From positions 40,478,497 through 40,542,496 of the forward strand of contig CM064683.1 of the NCBI GenBank assembly GCA_032717465.1: a stretch of DNA of 64,000 bases. The letters are read 5' to 3'. Under the pieces are notes generated by a model that saw only the letters and a list, made by a program, of their open reading frames with translations, was not told the origin of the DNA and did not search any database. Shown here one piece after another: positions 1 through 11,582 of this stretch. The translations under genes were made by a program, and so were the position numbers. Origin of the DNA: Coenobita brevimanus. Taxonomy: Eukaryota > Arthropoda > Malacostraca > Decapoda > Coenobitidae. Positions within the stretch are counted from its first letter, which is position 1, and every line of letters begins with the position of its first letter.

Positions 1-397
1 CAAAGATATCTGCTTTCCCACGTGGGTCATTTGTAATATTGCCATCTGGAGATTTTAGTGGGGGAATGGAAGATGACTTGTTAAAGTTATTATTGAAAGA
101 ATTAAGAGTTGACTAGAATATTCTATTGTCATTAGGGTTGTTAAGTAGTTTTGATGCTTGCTTTTGAAGAAAGTTTGATTTAGATAGATTTAATACAGCT
201 TTTGCATGATTTCTAGCAATTTTAAATTGGGAGAGTGATTCAGGTGCTTTTGATTTTAAGTAAGAGTTATATGCTAATGACTTTTGGGCTGTTGCTCTGG
301 CACAATTGCCATCAAACCATTTTGGGGCTAAAACAAATTTTACTGATCGTCCACAGTACTTACGGAGAGTCGTATAGAAATATCCCGATAAGACCAT
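1..397 (-). pseudogene. Jockey-like non-LTR retrotransposon fragment (J4)
   Basis: Read on the minus strand this is the linker between the endonuclease and reverse transcriptase domains of a jockey-like LINE. It closely matches the plus-strand element near 35,040-35,350, including the shared peptide WFDGNCARATAQKSLAYN (LFDGNC in the other copy). The frame is open over about 94 codons and then ends at a TAG near 115 where the other copy has a Trp codon. The element runs off the left edge of the window, so its true length is unknown. Upstream of the shared peptide the two copies diverge. No catalytic motif lies in this piece. It is a remnant, but few differences separate it from the 34-37 kb copy, so the family was active fairly recently. 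Confidence 0.85.
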
Positions 398-399
398 AA

Positions 400-660
400 A
401 ATCACCATCACCAAAACTGGCACAATGGCATTATTATTCATTCAGTGTTCATCATCATCATCATCATGTCTGTTAACCATACCTTTATCATTCTCATTAA
501 AACCATCCTCCATCATCATACACTAGCATTATACCCACAACCATCATCAATATTCACTCAGTCATTATTATCAACATCATTATCCATTCACCTATTGTTT
601 TACCATCAGAAATAACCTACAGATCATCATCATCATCATCACCATTAGCTACATTAGATC
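400..660. repeat. Degenerate (ATC)n-rich stretch
   Basis: Imperfect CAT/ATC trinucleotides with short perfect runs near 459-478 and 628-645. The same composition follows the pyrimidine tracts of the modular arrays further on. No gene is visible. Confidence 0.8.
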
Positions 661-1215
661 TAGGCCACCACTACAGTTCGTCCACCTCAACTTGGCAAAG
701 GTTTTCGTCATTTTGCAGTGAATTTCCCGTACGTGAATGGTAGATTAAGACTACTACGGCTCTGCATCCTTTCAATAGCACTTGTTGATGAGCAGGACCA
801 TTTTATAGAGTCCTTAGTTACAGCTCAGCATTGACGTTGGAGACCTGGTAATTTTAGGTTATGTTAAACTGGCGAGAATATGGCAAAATATCCAGTGTTA
901 ATGTCTTGTTCTGGCTCAGCACTCAATAGCACTCATTTTTTATTAGGACCATATTATAAAGTACTTTATTACAGATACAGGAGTGGTAATTTTAGGCTAT
1001 GTTAAACTGTGTAGAATATAGCAAGATATTCAGTGGTAACCTCTTGTTCTATCTCTGCATCCAAGATTGAAAGGTGGCAATTTTTCGCCATGTTTAAGTG
1101 AACAGAACAGTACATCGTATTCTGGTCCTTATCACTTGTTATAGCTCAAAGATCAAGGTGGAGTGATGGCAGTTTTAGGCCAAATTAAAATGGGCAGAGC
1201 ATTAAAGCATTATAA
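661..1215 (+). repeat. RX: degenerate tandem repeat, about 130-bp period
   Basis: Three to four diverged units share the phrases 'ggtaattttaggctatgtta' and 'gaatatggcaaaatatccag', with 'cttgttctggctc' or similar between them. The whole segment is matched in inverted orientation by 59,385-59,532 plus 62,560-62,810. There it is interrupted by an LTR element, so this copy shows the uninterrupted arrangement. No coding potential is seen. Confidence 0.75.
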
Positions 1216-1525
1216 ACACCCAGGGAGGCAGGAGGCGATATGGAGATAAGTAGAGCGGCCTGGCACTACTACACCTGTCTACTGTACACTTCCACATCAT
1301 ACCTTTACACATCCTATTTAACGTGTTTGTTTTCATTCGTCCTCCTACTATTTTCTTCTTTTCTACCTTTGGTTTTGAATTTTCCCCCTTATTATTTCTC
1401 CTTTTCGTATATCAGTCTGTATTTTTTTATCATTTACCTTAGACACATCGATCTTGAACCTTTACTTTCTTCCGAAATTCATTTTCGCTTTGTCTTTTAT
1501 TCTTTATTGCCCTTTTTACTCACTG
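1216..1525 (+). repeat. SINE-like head plus pyrimidine tract
   Basis: The head (about 1,216-1,300) carries 'gtagagcggcctggcact'. A CT-rich tract follows. The pair is nearly the reverse complement of 59,190-59,360, so it belongs to the same inverted duplication as the RX repeat next to it. The frames seen across the CT-rich tract are low-complexity Phe/Ser/Leu strings and not genes. Confidence 0.7.
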
Positions 1526-1546
1526 AATAATTATCACTGTTTCACA

Positions 1547-1782
1547 GAGAATGATTTTCAAAATACTGGTGGGTTTTGGAGTCATGGAGAATTAAATCTT
1601 GCAAGCAATATTGAGTGGATTGACGGGGTTTCTTTTCTGGTTCAAATGTTCATTACTCTTTGTTCCGTTGTCGGTGTCTGACCTGTCCTTTGTTGTCGTT
1701 GAACACCTTCCTTTACCAGCCCTATGCAGCACAGGACTCTAGTCTGGTCAGCTTAGTGTTCTGGGGGGTTTACTTCCGATTG
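1547..1782 (+). other. Possible exon or decayed coding remnant
   Basis: The segment 1,720-1,782 is preceded by a pyrimidine-rich acceptor-like 'ctttaccag' and followed by a strong donor-like 'gtgagt'. It is open in phase 0 (21 codons, containing DSSLVSLVF). Another acceptor-like 'tgtttcacag' ends at 1,549, and two frames stay mostly open from there, one with a single TAA. Its base composition is less skewed than the surrounding CT-rich DNA. The peptide shares SxVSLVF with the other candidate exon at 23,059-23,145. I do not recognise the family. Chance splice-like sites are common, so this remains a lead. Confidence 0.2.
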
Positions 1783-1944
1783 GTGAGTTATGTTTTTGTG
1801 CATTATTTATATATTTGTGTATTTTTAACGAAGTGTTTTTTTCTGTATTTAAACTATACAAGGACCAATGTTTTGTTCATTTTTCGTTTTATATGTTCAT
1901 CTTTCTTTCTTTTTTTTTCTTTCCGATCTTATAATTTAAGATAC

Positions 1945-2160
1945 TTAGCACCTCAGTCCACTAGGCAACATACAAGCGTGTATGATTACACCGGTGAATG
2001 GGAGGCAGGAAAGACGATATGCACCTCAGTCCACTAGGCAACATACAAGCGTGTATGATTACACCAATGAATGGGAGGCAGGAAAGACGATATGCACCTC
2101 AGTCCACTGGGTCACATACAAGCGTGTATGATTACACCAATGAATGGGAGGCAGGAAAGG
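1945..2160. repeat. 73-bp tandem repeat, about 3 copies
   Basis: The unit contains 'caacatacaagcgtgtatga' followed by 'tgaatgggaggcaggaaag'. Copies start near 1,966, 2,039 and 2,112. The last copy runs into block A1. The A2 paralogue at 25,741 begins inside the equivalent of the last unit. Confidence 0.85.
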
Positions 2161-2818
2161 CGAACGGAGTACAGTATTTTGACAATATGGCAATCAGGCT
2201 CATCACTGTATTTCTTGTGAATGTCACTCCAGTTGCTTTACATTGTTAGTTATTCTCACAATTATTGTCTGTACTAAGTACAGAGACATTTTCATCTCTC
2301 ATGTTTCTCAGTGATGGCAAGGCGCGAGGAATGACCTGCAACGCAATGCAAGGGTTAGGATCTACTACTATTTTTTTTTTCATGTGTTCCAAAGGTTAAC
2401 CAGTGTTTTCCATTTTTCCCCTTCCCTCTCAGTTCTCTCACTGCATCCGTGTTAATAAAATTCTTCCCTCATTTCATGTCTTTTCATTCACTGGCATATC
2501 ACTCTGAATCAAAACAACCATTCCTTTATTCTCAAGTAGCCTTCATTTAGTAGACCTTGCTGCACACAGACACTGGCATTTTATTGGGTAAATATCCATG
2601 ATACTACACTAAAAATATGTAAACAGCAAGTGTAATAATGTTTATATATAATTCTGAAAATGTATTTTTTCTATTCGCACCGGGCCGGGGACATGATGGG
2701 TGAGGTGCGAGACTACAAATTAATAGACGCTGGACTAGATCGCAGACTTGTAGTTGCTTTATTAATAAAAATCTTGTGGAATTAGACGCTTAAATACAGC
2801 TTCCGTTGTATTAAATTT

Positions 2819-2892
2819 GGGGTGGCTGGATAGCTCAGTCGGTAAGCTGCTGTATCCACGTACTTACCAGCGCTGGTTCGAATCCTCACAGT
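2819..2892 (+). pseudogene. tRNA-like sequence (SINE head or tRNA pseudogene)
   Basis: Box A (TAGCTCAGTCGG, 2,831-2,842) and box B (GGTTCGAATCC, 2,875-2,885) are canonical and correctly spaced. No cloverleaf forms: the T-stem has only two pairs, the D-stem lacks a base, and the acceptor arms do not pair. It could still bind TFIIIC. An identical copy lies at 26,421-26,492. It is flanked by about 60-bp direct repeats (2,760-2,821 and 2,901-2,962). Confidence 0.6.
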
Positions 2893-2984
2893 TTCTAATT
2901 TATTAATAAAAATGTTGCAGAATTAGACGCTTAAATATACCTTCCGTTGTATTAAATTTTGGTGCCAGAGTGGCACTTGCTGAC

Positions 2985-3635
2985 CCGTGCGGGTGGGACT
3001 TGCTGACCTGTGACTGGTCTGTGACCGTCTGGGTGGGACTTGCTGACCTGTGACTGATCTATGACCGTCTGGGTGGGACTTGCTGACCTGTGACTGGTCT
3101 GTGACCGTCTGGGTGGGACTTGCTGACCTGTGACTGGTCTATGACCGTCTGGGTGGGACTTGCTGACCTGTGACTGGTCTGTGACCGTCTGGGTGGGACT
3201 TGCTGACCTGTGACTGGTCTATGACCGTCTGGGTGGGACTTGCTGACCTGTGACTGGTCTATGACCGTCTGGGTGGGACTTGCTGACCTGTGACTGGTCT
3301 ATGACCGTCTGGGTGGGACGTTGCTGGCCTGTGACTGGTCTCTGACCGTCTGGGTGGGACTTGCTGACCTGTGACTGGTCTATGACCGTCTGGGTGGGAC
3401 GTTGCTGACCTGTGACTGGTCTATGACCGTCTGGGTGGGACGTTGCTGGCCTGTGACTGGTCTCTGACCGTCTGGGTGGGACGTTGCTGACCTGTGACTG
3501 GTCTATGACCGTCTGGGTGGGACTTGCTGGCCTGTGACTGGTCTCTGACCGTCTGGGTGGGACGTTGCTGACCTGTGACTGGTCTATGACCGTCTGGGTG
3601 GGACGTTGCTGGCCTGTGACTGGTCTCTGACCAAT
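2985..3635. repeat. 40-bp minisatellite, about 16 copies
   Basis: The unit contains 'gggtgggacttgctgacctg' followed by 'tgactggtctatgaccgtct'. Some units have an extra G (gggacgttgctg). The A2 paralogue has about 11 units of a slightly different variant mix (gggacgctgctg). The minus-strand open frame across it (3,219-3,644) is an artefact of a repeat lacking stops. Confidence 0.95.
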
Positions 3636-3659
3636 GTAATTCACAAATATAAAGACACA

Positions 3660-4110
3660 GCCACCACCAGGGCTTAGGTCAATTATGAATTGAACTGGAA
3701 TTGAGAGAGATATAAAAATAAAATTAACTGAATTGAATTGGACTTGATATCAATGAACTGATATGAATTGATGACTGAATTGATAAAATAATTTTTTTTA
3801 TACTGTATTATGCGAATTCATTATTGCACAATAATTAACTTACAATATACTCAAATAAACAGTAAAATATACAGTTTGCTGTCACAATGAAGTACCCGTT
3901 GGATTACTTTACTGGGTATATTAAAATAGATTTTGAATTGAAAACATTTTAACTGAATGAAATATAGACCATAAGGAATTGAACTGAATTGAATTGAAGA
4001 TTCATTTTTTTTTTTTACGAATGAATTGAATTAAATTGGAATTGATTAATTCAAATTTTATTCTGAACTGGAATTGAACTGAAATGACAAAAATGAATTG
4101 ACCCCAGCCC
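3660..4110. repeat. (AATTG)-derived degenerate repeat
   Basis: Runs of AATTGAATTGG-like words, interrupted by an AT-rich stretch at about 3,790-3,950. Block E copy 2 has the same arrangement at 27,320-27,800. Nothing else is visible. Confidence 0.8.
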
Positions 4111-4114
4111 TGGC

Positions 4115-5525
4115 CACCACAGCTATCCAAACACTGCAGCCAAACAGTATCCTTCAAGAACCACCAGTAGATAGACTCCCCTCAGAATATTCCCTACCCT
4201 GAGAGACACGAGTACACCCAGACAGACTGTGATTCGGCCACCACCCTTCACTGCAACAGTACCAACAATAAATACAACTTACACTGCAATGCACACCACC
4301 ACACCACAAAACACCACACACTCACCACGTGCACCACAATATCACAACAGCCACACCTTCAACATAACCTTAACAAACGACCACTGGCAGCAACCGGTCC
4401 AAGTCTCCGATATCCTACAGTCCACTGGGTTCACAACATAATGGAGAAGAAAAACAAATGTATCACACATTCGTTACAATACCTCAGGCACCATCATATC
4501 TTACCAATTAACTCACCATATATTGTACTGATGAAATTATTACTTCCACGTAAGCATGGCATTGTTGTTGCCGCAGCCATTTCACCCACCACTACTGCCA
4601 CCCTGCCCCATCATCCACCAACATCTCTGCCTCTCCCCGTGACAATCAAGGGGGCGAGAAGTGGGTGAAGGCAATGGGCTGAGATGGTGGTGGCCGGTGA
4701 GGCAATGGGTGTGATGGTCATGAAGTGGCTGCATGAACTGAAGTGGCCTGAATAGACTAAAATGAACTGAATGGTCAGGAATAATATTCATGGACTGGAA
4801 TGTTATAAATGGACTTAAGTGGCCTGAATGGTTCTAATGTTGCCTATATAGATAAACCTGAACTGATACATAAGTGAATATAGTTTTAGCTTCAATATTT
4901 CTGGTTGGCCTTACAAAGACTTGAAGAATCAACACCCGGGCCGACCACTGGTAGAGTGTTTTTACCTCAGTCTGTTGGCACCTGGAAATGAAACAGGGAC
5001 CTGGATGTGTAAAGCGACAGTTGCGTGGCTTAGTGTGTGGAAATGTTTCGGTGATTTCCTTATTAGTCACGCAGCTCCTAACTTCCTTCCATTTAATCTT
5101 TAACATAGCACGCAGGGACTAGTTGAATATCATTATATTTCATGTATTCTCGAAGCTAAAACGAAAAATGACGGTGCCCCCAAGAGTGAATTATTTTAAA
5201 AAAGCAATCACCACACACAAATATCTGGCTGGGGTGGAATAGTGTGCGGTGAGTTTTTGTTGAAGGATGATTTGTGTTGTGACAGTGAGGTGCCTGAGGT
5301 TAGTGTGTTGTGGTGTGGGTGGCTGCATTGTGGTGTGGACATAGTGGATTGTTTGTCAGTTGTATGTTGGGTTGGTATTGTAGCAGGGAAGGGTGAGGGC
5401 CACATCGTAGTCTGTCTAAGTGCCCTGGTGTCTCTCTGGGTAGGATAGGATCTGAGGGGTGGATGTCTGATGGTGGTTCAAGAAAGATGTACGGTAGTTT
5501 GGCGGCAGGTTTTCCATGGATGTGG
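4115..5525. repeat. ACA-rich inverted-repeat pair (decayed ORF1-like sequence?)
   Basis: The plus strand of 4,115-4,400 resembles the minus strand of 5,235-5,525. Both carry phrases such as 'gaaccacca...cccctcag...gagagacac' and a Pro/Thr/His-rich open translation. The composition resembles the ACA-rich coding strand of the retrotransposon at 44.3-47.2 kb, so the arms may be relics of its first open frame. That is inference, because no zinc-knuckle or other diagnostic motif is seen. Between the arms lie CTGAATGGA-type degenerate repeats (4,740-4,870) and a SINE-like piece near 4,920-5,100. Confidence 0.45.
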
Positions 5526-5660
5526 TGGCTGTGTGTTTTTGTAACTTACCGGGTATGTGTTTGTGATGTGTAATGTTGGGTGGAGGAGTAGGGTTATTAC
5601 TGAGGCATTCTGTATCTTGTGTGTGTACGGGGAGGGAGGGGTGATGCAACATAAAGTTAC

Positions 5661-6303
5661 AAGGAAGGGATGAATCTAGAGCTGAAGCAATGAACTGTGT
5701 CCCTCTCACCATGGTGTGATCCCTGACTAGAATAAAGTATGATGTTCATTAATTTAGGCCAAATCATTAACCATGATTGCCTTGAACATTTCTAATTTCG
5801 TAGATTTCTCTTCAGTATAATCATCTGGCATCGTCCGAAATTCGATGCTAAGAACCTCATCTGAAGCGGAAATGTTAATTCCTACACTCCATTACTTGCA
5901 TCCTTCCACTTTCTCACTGCCATGGCTGGGCGGGAAGGCTGACCTGCCACGCTAATCACTCGCTGCTTTCATGCCCACGAACCTAGTCTTTTTATACATT
6001 TTTTTTATATTATATATGATATCTCCCTTTGGATTACCATATTTTGTAAGTTATAATGAAGTATCATATGAACCTTCACTGAATGAAACATCTTTTGTGT
6101 GAAAAGCCCGGGAGGTGACTGTGTACGGGCAGCTCCCGGAGTTGCTCTAGTATGTGAATATAATCGAAGAGGAAGAGGCGAAAGAATACCTCACATGCCT
6201 GCCAGAATACCACTAAATGCTTACACGCTCACCTGAATTCTCGTTACCCTGTCAGATTCTTAGCATTTTATCTCAGCGATTTATTTTGTGTAAAACACGT
6301 AAC
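5661..6303. other. Diverged A1 flank, no gene
   Basis: Homologous to 29,830-30,242 and 37,816-38,014 at visibly lower identity than block E. The point GAAAAG at 6,101-6,106 corresponds to the target site of the LTR element in A2, so this copy shows the empty site. No open frame or RNA motif is seen. Confidence 0.7.
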
Positions 6304-7293
6304 CTCTCGTGGACGTATCCTGTCTGTTGTTACATTCCAGTTAACGCTATACGTTTTAGTTCACCTAACACTATCGTGGACGCATCCTGTCTGTTATTAC
6401 ATTCCAGCTAACGCTATACGTTTTAGTTCACCTAACACTATCGTGGACGTACCATTCCAGTTAACGCTATACGTTTTAGTTCACCTAACACTATCGTGGA
6501 CGCATCCTGTCTGTTATTACATTCCAGCTAACGCTATACGTTTTAGTTCACCTAACACTATCGTGGACGCATCCTGTCTGTTATTACATTCCAGCTAACG
6601 CTATACGTTTTAGTTCACCTAACACTATCGTGGACGCATCCTGTCTGTTATTACATTCCAGCTAACGCTATACGTTTTTGTTCACCTAACACTATCGTGG
6701 ACGCATCCTGTCTGTTTATTAGCATTCCAGCTAACGCTATACGTTTTAGTTCACCTAACACTATCGTGGACGCATCCTGTCTGTTATTACATTCCAGCTA
6801 ACGCTATACGTTTTAGTTCACCTAACACTATCGTGGACGCATCCTGTCTGTTATTACATTCCAGCTAACGCTATACGTTTTAGTTCACCTAACACTATCG
6901 TGGACGCATCCTGTCTGTTATTACATTCCAGCTAACGCTATACGTTTTAGTTCACCTAACACTATCGTGGACGCATCCTGTCTGTTATTACATTCCAGCT
7001 AACGCTATACGTTTTAGTTCACCTAACACTATCGTGGACGCATCCTGTCTGTTATTACATTCCAGCTAACGCTATACGTTTTAGTTCACCTAACACTATC
7101 GTGGACGCATCCTGTCTGTTATTACATTCCAGCTAACGCTATACGTTTTAGTTCACCTAACACTATCGTGGACGCATCCTGTCTGTTATTACATTCCAGC
7201 TAACGCTATACGTTTTAGTTCACCTAACACTATCGTGGACGCATCCTGTCTGTTATTACATTCCAGCTAACGCTATACGTTTTAGTTCACCTG
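6304..7293. repeat. 67-bp satellite array, about 15 copies (A1)
   Basis: The unit contains 'acgctatacgttttagttca' followed by 'cctaacactatcgtggacgc' and 'atcctgtctgttattacatt'. Internal units are almost identical; the first two differ or are shortened. The A2 array (38,015-39,150) has the same consensus although its flanks are diverged. There are no spacers, so it is not CRISPR-like. Confidence 0.97.
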
Positions 7294-8306
7294 AAGGTTA
7301 GTAAAGGAGCCTAAGAGTGTCAATATTCTTTGGAATCCTGCTGAGCCAAACTCTGTGGTTAATACCAAGGTGCATTATGTCAATTACTGGCTGCAGAAGT
7401 GCTGCAAAGTATCCTATGCTGACAAATTACCTGCCTGGCATTATACTTGTGCTGCCCACACGAGATCTTACTAAGGTACACTGGAACCTATGGGGAAGAA
7501 CACGGCAAATTTTTAGGTCGTAAATAAGCAGTTTATAAAAAGGTCATTTGCAATTTACGATGGAAGATTTCAGCTTTAACAGTCTCACGTCTCATTCCAC
7601 CAGAGCGCCCGATAACGGGAGCAAGATATTGTTTAGTGTGTGTGTGTGTGTGTGCGAAAAATAAAGTGAAATTTTGAATGCAGATTACGGTGAAATCATA
7701 CGAGAGATGATAAGAAATAAGACTATGATGAGAATAAGCACAATATAAGACATGATGGAAGAGTGGATAGCAGGAGGCGAAGAGGACCGAGATAGATCAA
7801 CTCGCTGCTCAACACAGAGTGGCCGGGGTTCAGTCTGCTGGTTTCATATTTTTCTTTTAATTATCTGGTTATCTATTAGCCAGTCTCCCTTTTTTTGTAA
7901 TTATCAATTTTTCAATCTAAATCCGCCTATTGTACTGTACCTTTCATGTTAGGTTATCTTAACCCTTGCATGAAATGACGTTTAATTTCCATTCTTGATG
8001 CCTCCAGACGATTATAAACGATTATATTTTAATCATCTTGCAGACTTCTTCTAATGAATGGTTTAATGAAGGCTTTATCTAACACCTCTGGCTTGGAAAG
8101 TTGCTCCTAAACTGAACAAAATCGTCTGAGGGTGGCAAGAGTAAAATGAACGGAGCACTTGACAGTGCAACACCCTCGACCACCACTGATTTTCAGCCTG
8201 GATATTTGACACAGCCCTGTGATCTTGACCTTTGACCTGTTGTTCTCAAAAACTACATCTCCAAATTTGCTGACCCACAAACCATCAACCTGATTCGTTA
8301 AAATCG

Positions 8307-8310
<4 letters not shown>
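7294..8310. other. Diverged A1 flank with a possible SINE-like piece
   Basis: Homologous to 39,151-39,600 and 40,448-41,340. A segment at about 7,750-7,850 (agcaggaggcgaagaggac...gagtggccggggttc) recurs at 40,490-40,580 and vaguely resembles the dispersed SINE-like head. The solo LTR of A2 is absent here: its empty site is near 7,710. No coding sequence is recognised. Confidence 0.55.
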
Positions 8311-8380
<70 letters not shown>

Positions 8381-8385
8381 ACACG
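8311..8385. repeat. (AC)n microsatellite
   Basis: About 37 dinucleotides with one AT interruption near the 3' end. Its counterpart in A2 is at 41,358-41,405. Confidence 0.98.
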
Positions 8386-8654
8386 ACACCGCCCCTTACA
8401 TCAAGGGTCACAAGTGTATAAATAGGTCATTGAACTGAAGCCGTCATTTTGACCTAAAACTGATCCCTTTCTCCCGTATTTTGCGATTCATCTAATCTAT
8501 CTCCTGGTTTTCTTCTTCCAGCTCAAACTCCATCTTTCGCTGCCTTCCTTTCTTGTTTTGCCCCTGTCTTGTCTTCCTTGTTTTTCTCCTTTTCTTTCCT
8601 TTTTTATTCTTCCTTTCTTTTTACTTCTCCTTTCTATTTGTCTCTCGGTCTCTT

Positions 8655-9381
8655 TTTTTCTTCACTGTACTACAGAGATAAAACTACCAGGGAAGTAGGA
8701 GCCAGGGTGAAGTAAGGTGGAGCGGCCTGAGATTCTAACAAAGGTGTCAAGAGTCCAACTTTGTTTAGATAAAGCTCCTTTTTTATCATTTTATTATCAT
8801 TTTTTCTTTCAGACCTTTTCTTTTTTTCCGGTTACTTGTCATAAGCTTCTTTTTTTTCCTTCCAAAGTTCTTTCACCGTGTCTGACCTTCTTCCTTTTTC
8901 CTTTGTATCTACTGTAGTTTTTTTTTTTTATTCCTCTTCCCCTTTTTATCTTTGTTTCATCCCTCTCTCTTTCTTGTATTCTCTTTTGTAATTCTGATTT
9001 TTTTTTACAGATTTTGCATTTGTTCTCTATCTTTTACTTTCCTCATATTTGTTTCCTTCTTTGCCTTTTTCACATTATTTTTTTTTTCATTTCTTTCTTC
9101 ATCCAAGCTTTCTTCATTATATTATGTAATCACCGTCACAAACTACAAATAGCTAGGAGACGAGATGAACTAATTTTGTCATCATTATGGTAACTTACTG
9201 CTTATAACCATCACCATCACCAACACCACCACCATCATCATCATCATCATCATCACCATCATCTTCAACGCAAATATCATTATACTCGTTATCTGTAACC
9301 TACTCGTACAACAGCATCACCATCATCATATCTATATCCATCACAGTAGCCTAGTACATACCACCACCACCACCACCACCA
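8655..9381 (+). repeat. SINE-like head, pyrimidine tract and (ATC)n module
   Basis: Full head at 8,664-8,765 with 'gtaaggtggagcggcctgag'. A CT-rich tract follows to 9,125, then a partial head (9,126-9,172, no A/B-box part) and an (ATC)n/(ACC)n stretch. It is paralogous to 41,680-42,360. Open frames in the CT-rich tract are compositional. Confidence 0.8.
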
Positions 9382-9786
9382 TCATACAATAATTTTGTAA
9401 GTGCTTGTAATGGTGGTTTTGTAGATCAGTTATACATATATTAGACTCGTGAGCGGTTGTTGTACTTAAGTAGCTTTGTAAGTAGATAATCTTCGTTCCC
9501 TTTTGTCATGCAATGACAGGAGAGGTAAAGAATAGTATGGGACTATTTTTATTTGTCTTGGAAATATTAATAGTCTCTAACATACAAGCGAAGTATAGAG
9601 TCCCGCGAGCTAGCTCCCTGTCTCGCTCTCTCTCTCTTCCACCCTCTCGCCCATGTTGCTAGGCTCCTTCTCACTACTACCTGTCGGTTCTATAGCTAGC
9701 CTCCTTCTGAGCTCTGCTTCCTAAATTCTGGTGTAGGAGGGGTCGTGTCACGTGTGTTACACTGTGGTTGGAATGTTCTAGAAACC
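9382..9786 (-). repeat. 3' LTR of copy 1
   Basis: About 405 bp, closely similar to 12,541-12,962. The TATA-like box of the other LTR is altered here (TATAGAA), while the AATAAA signal is intact. It contains a short (TC)n run at 9,625-9,640. Confidence 0.7.
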
Positions 9787-9938
9787 TGTGTGTGAGTATG
9801 TGTGTATGTATGTGTATGGTCACTAGGCGCTGTCGTGTGCCTATAAAGCATTCCTTGAGTTAGAGTGTGTAGGCATGTTTAGCATTGCTCGATTCTCGCA
9901 GACACTATACCTTCTCATCATCTGACTTGCTGCTTCTA

Positions 9939-9970
<32 letters not shown>

Positions 9971-11582
9971 TCATGTTTTCTATAATTAATTGTATTTATA
10001 ATATGGAGTCCTAACATTGCTCCGTCACGCCGCTAGAGGTCCTCCGACAGCAATCATCATGGACATATGCTAATCTATTAGTACATAATATTGATTATAA
10101 TATTGTATATATATAATATTCATAGTAAATTGCAATGATCTAGTAATATTACATTTCAAACAAGTTGTATACATATTTGAATAAATGCAATGGTTGTTGT
10201 ATGACATTTTGTAAGATGTGTATGTATAACAGACATACGCATATAATTGTCCAATGGTAATACTGCTAGGTTATTACATTACATATTGAGTTATCCCTTT
10301 AGTAATGTCTAATATTTCACCTGACTTGTATGATGATTCTGGTAATGCAGAATTGTGGTAAAATTGTATGATTTTACATAATATTGTAGTAACATTGTGG
10401 TAATACATAATTGTAACATTGTTAATTGTTACATAATTGTATTGTAATTGTTACATTGTAGTAACATTGTAGTAATACATAATTGTAACATTTTATGAAT
10501 TGTTACATAATATTGTGGTAATGCATAATTGTGTTGGCCTTATAATTGTAGTTACATTTTGTTAATGCAACTGTTACATAATTGTGTTGGCCTTATAATT
10601 GTAGTTAAAGTTACATAAAAGTTACATCTTGTTAATGCAACTGTTACATAATTGTTCCATATTGTTTGTAGTTACATAATTGCAGCAAGTGTAACATAAT
10701 GCAATCGTTTGTCGTTACATAATTGTTACATATCGTTTGTAGTTATATGATTGTAATAATTACAGTCCTGACATTGAATCCGGTCATGCTGCGGTCGATG
10801 ATAGTGATGATGTGCCATGCCACTAGCTTGTGGAGACAACAATTTGCTTTTTTGTTTGTAGTTTATGTGGTATTTTGGCATTTGTAGGAAACACGCTTAT
10901 TTTCATTTGTTTGTTATGTGATCTTACTCTATTTCTTTCTTTCTTTCTTTTTTTTTTTGTATGTACTGATTTTCTATAGTTTGTTTTTCTTCGTTTGTCT
11001 ACGCTTTTTCGGTGTTGTTCGAGGTTGCGTTATTGCTGGCTAATTCCCTTGGGACCCTTTTTTAAGGTTTAGTTTATATTGCACAGATATTACTGAAAAT
11101 GATATTATATAGCCCCATATTTTGTTATTTTATATAAAAAATATATATACACTATATACAGTATTAACTATATACACTGACTTGTTGTTCACTTGTACCT
11201 ATCGTGGGCAATATATGTGTCAGCATTGTGTGGAAATCTTTGTCTTCACGATTGTGTTGAAGATGTTCATTCTTGCTAACGTCATTTGTGTTGGCCATTT
11301 TTTTTTTTCTGGTCTTCCTTGTAACTTAATTTATCTGTTTCCACTAGGTAGCTTTAATTAATAAACGTTTAATACAGTTCTTTTAATCGTTCACTGAGTA
11401 ACTGTGATGGTATATTTTCTTTATTACTTTGTAGATGTAATAATGTATAGCTGTATGTATCAAACACGTATTTTATGCAGGTATAAATGGTAACACTCGT
11501 TGGTAGTAAATAAATGCTATAATAAATGAATGAATATGTACAGTGTAGAATATTTATTATTGGTGATTATTTAGTGTTTAAG

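Larger units (their letters stand above)
2138..5660. repeat. Block E, copy 1: high-identity repeat shared with 25,741-29,830
   Basis: About 3.5 kb that is nearly identical over long stretches to the A2 copy, for example 2,250-2,960 against 25,850-26,545 and 5,240-5,600 against 29,350-29,700. Contents in order are an AT-rich non-coding part, a tRNA-like sequence, a 40-bp array, an (AATTG)-derived region, and an ACA-rich segment that occurs again inverted. Identity falls sharply near 5,660, although the sequence beyond is still homologous. No open frame of substance is present. It may be an unclassified element or a gene-conversion tract. Confidence 0.7.

Noticed and set aside
2819..2892. Functional tRNA gene
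   Set aside because: The T-stem, D-stem and acceptor stem do not pair. Only the internal promoter boxes survive.
3219..3644. 141-codon repetitive frame over the 40-bp array
   Set aside because: A 40-bp unit lacking stops yields a long frame by itself. The A2 array does not keep it.
6304..7293. CRISPR-like array
   Set aside because: The units are contiguous and identical, with no unique spacers, and the context is eukaryotic. It is a satellite.
9951..9973. (TCTG)n/(TATC)n as a LINE tail
   Set aside because: It lies inside LTR copy 1, with no LINE sequence next to it.
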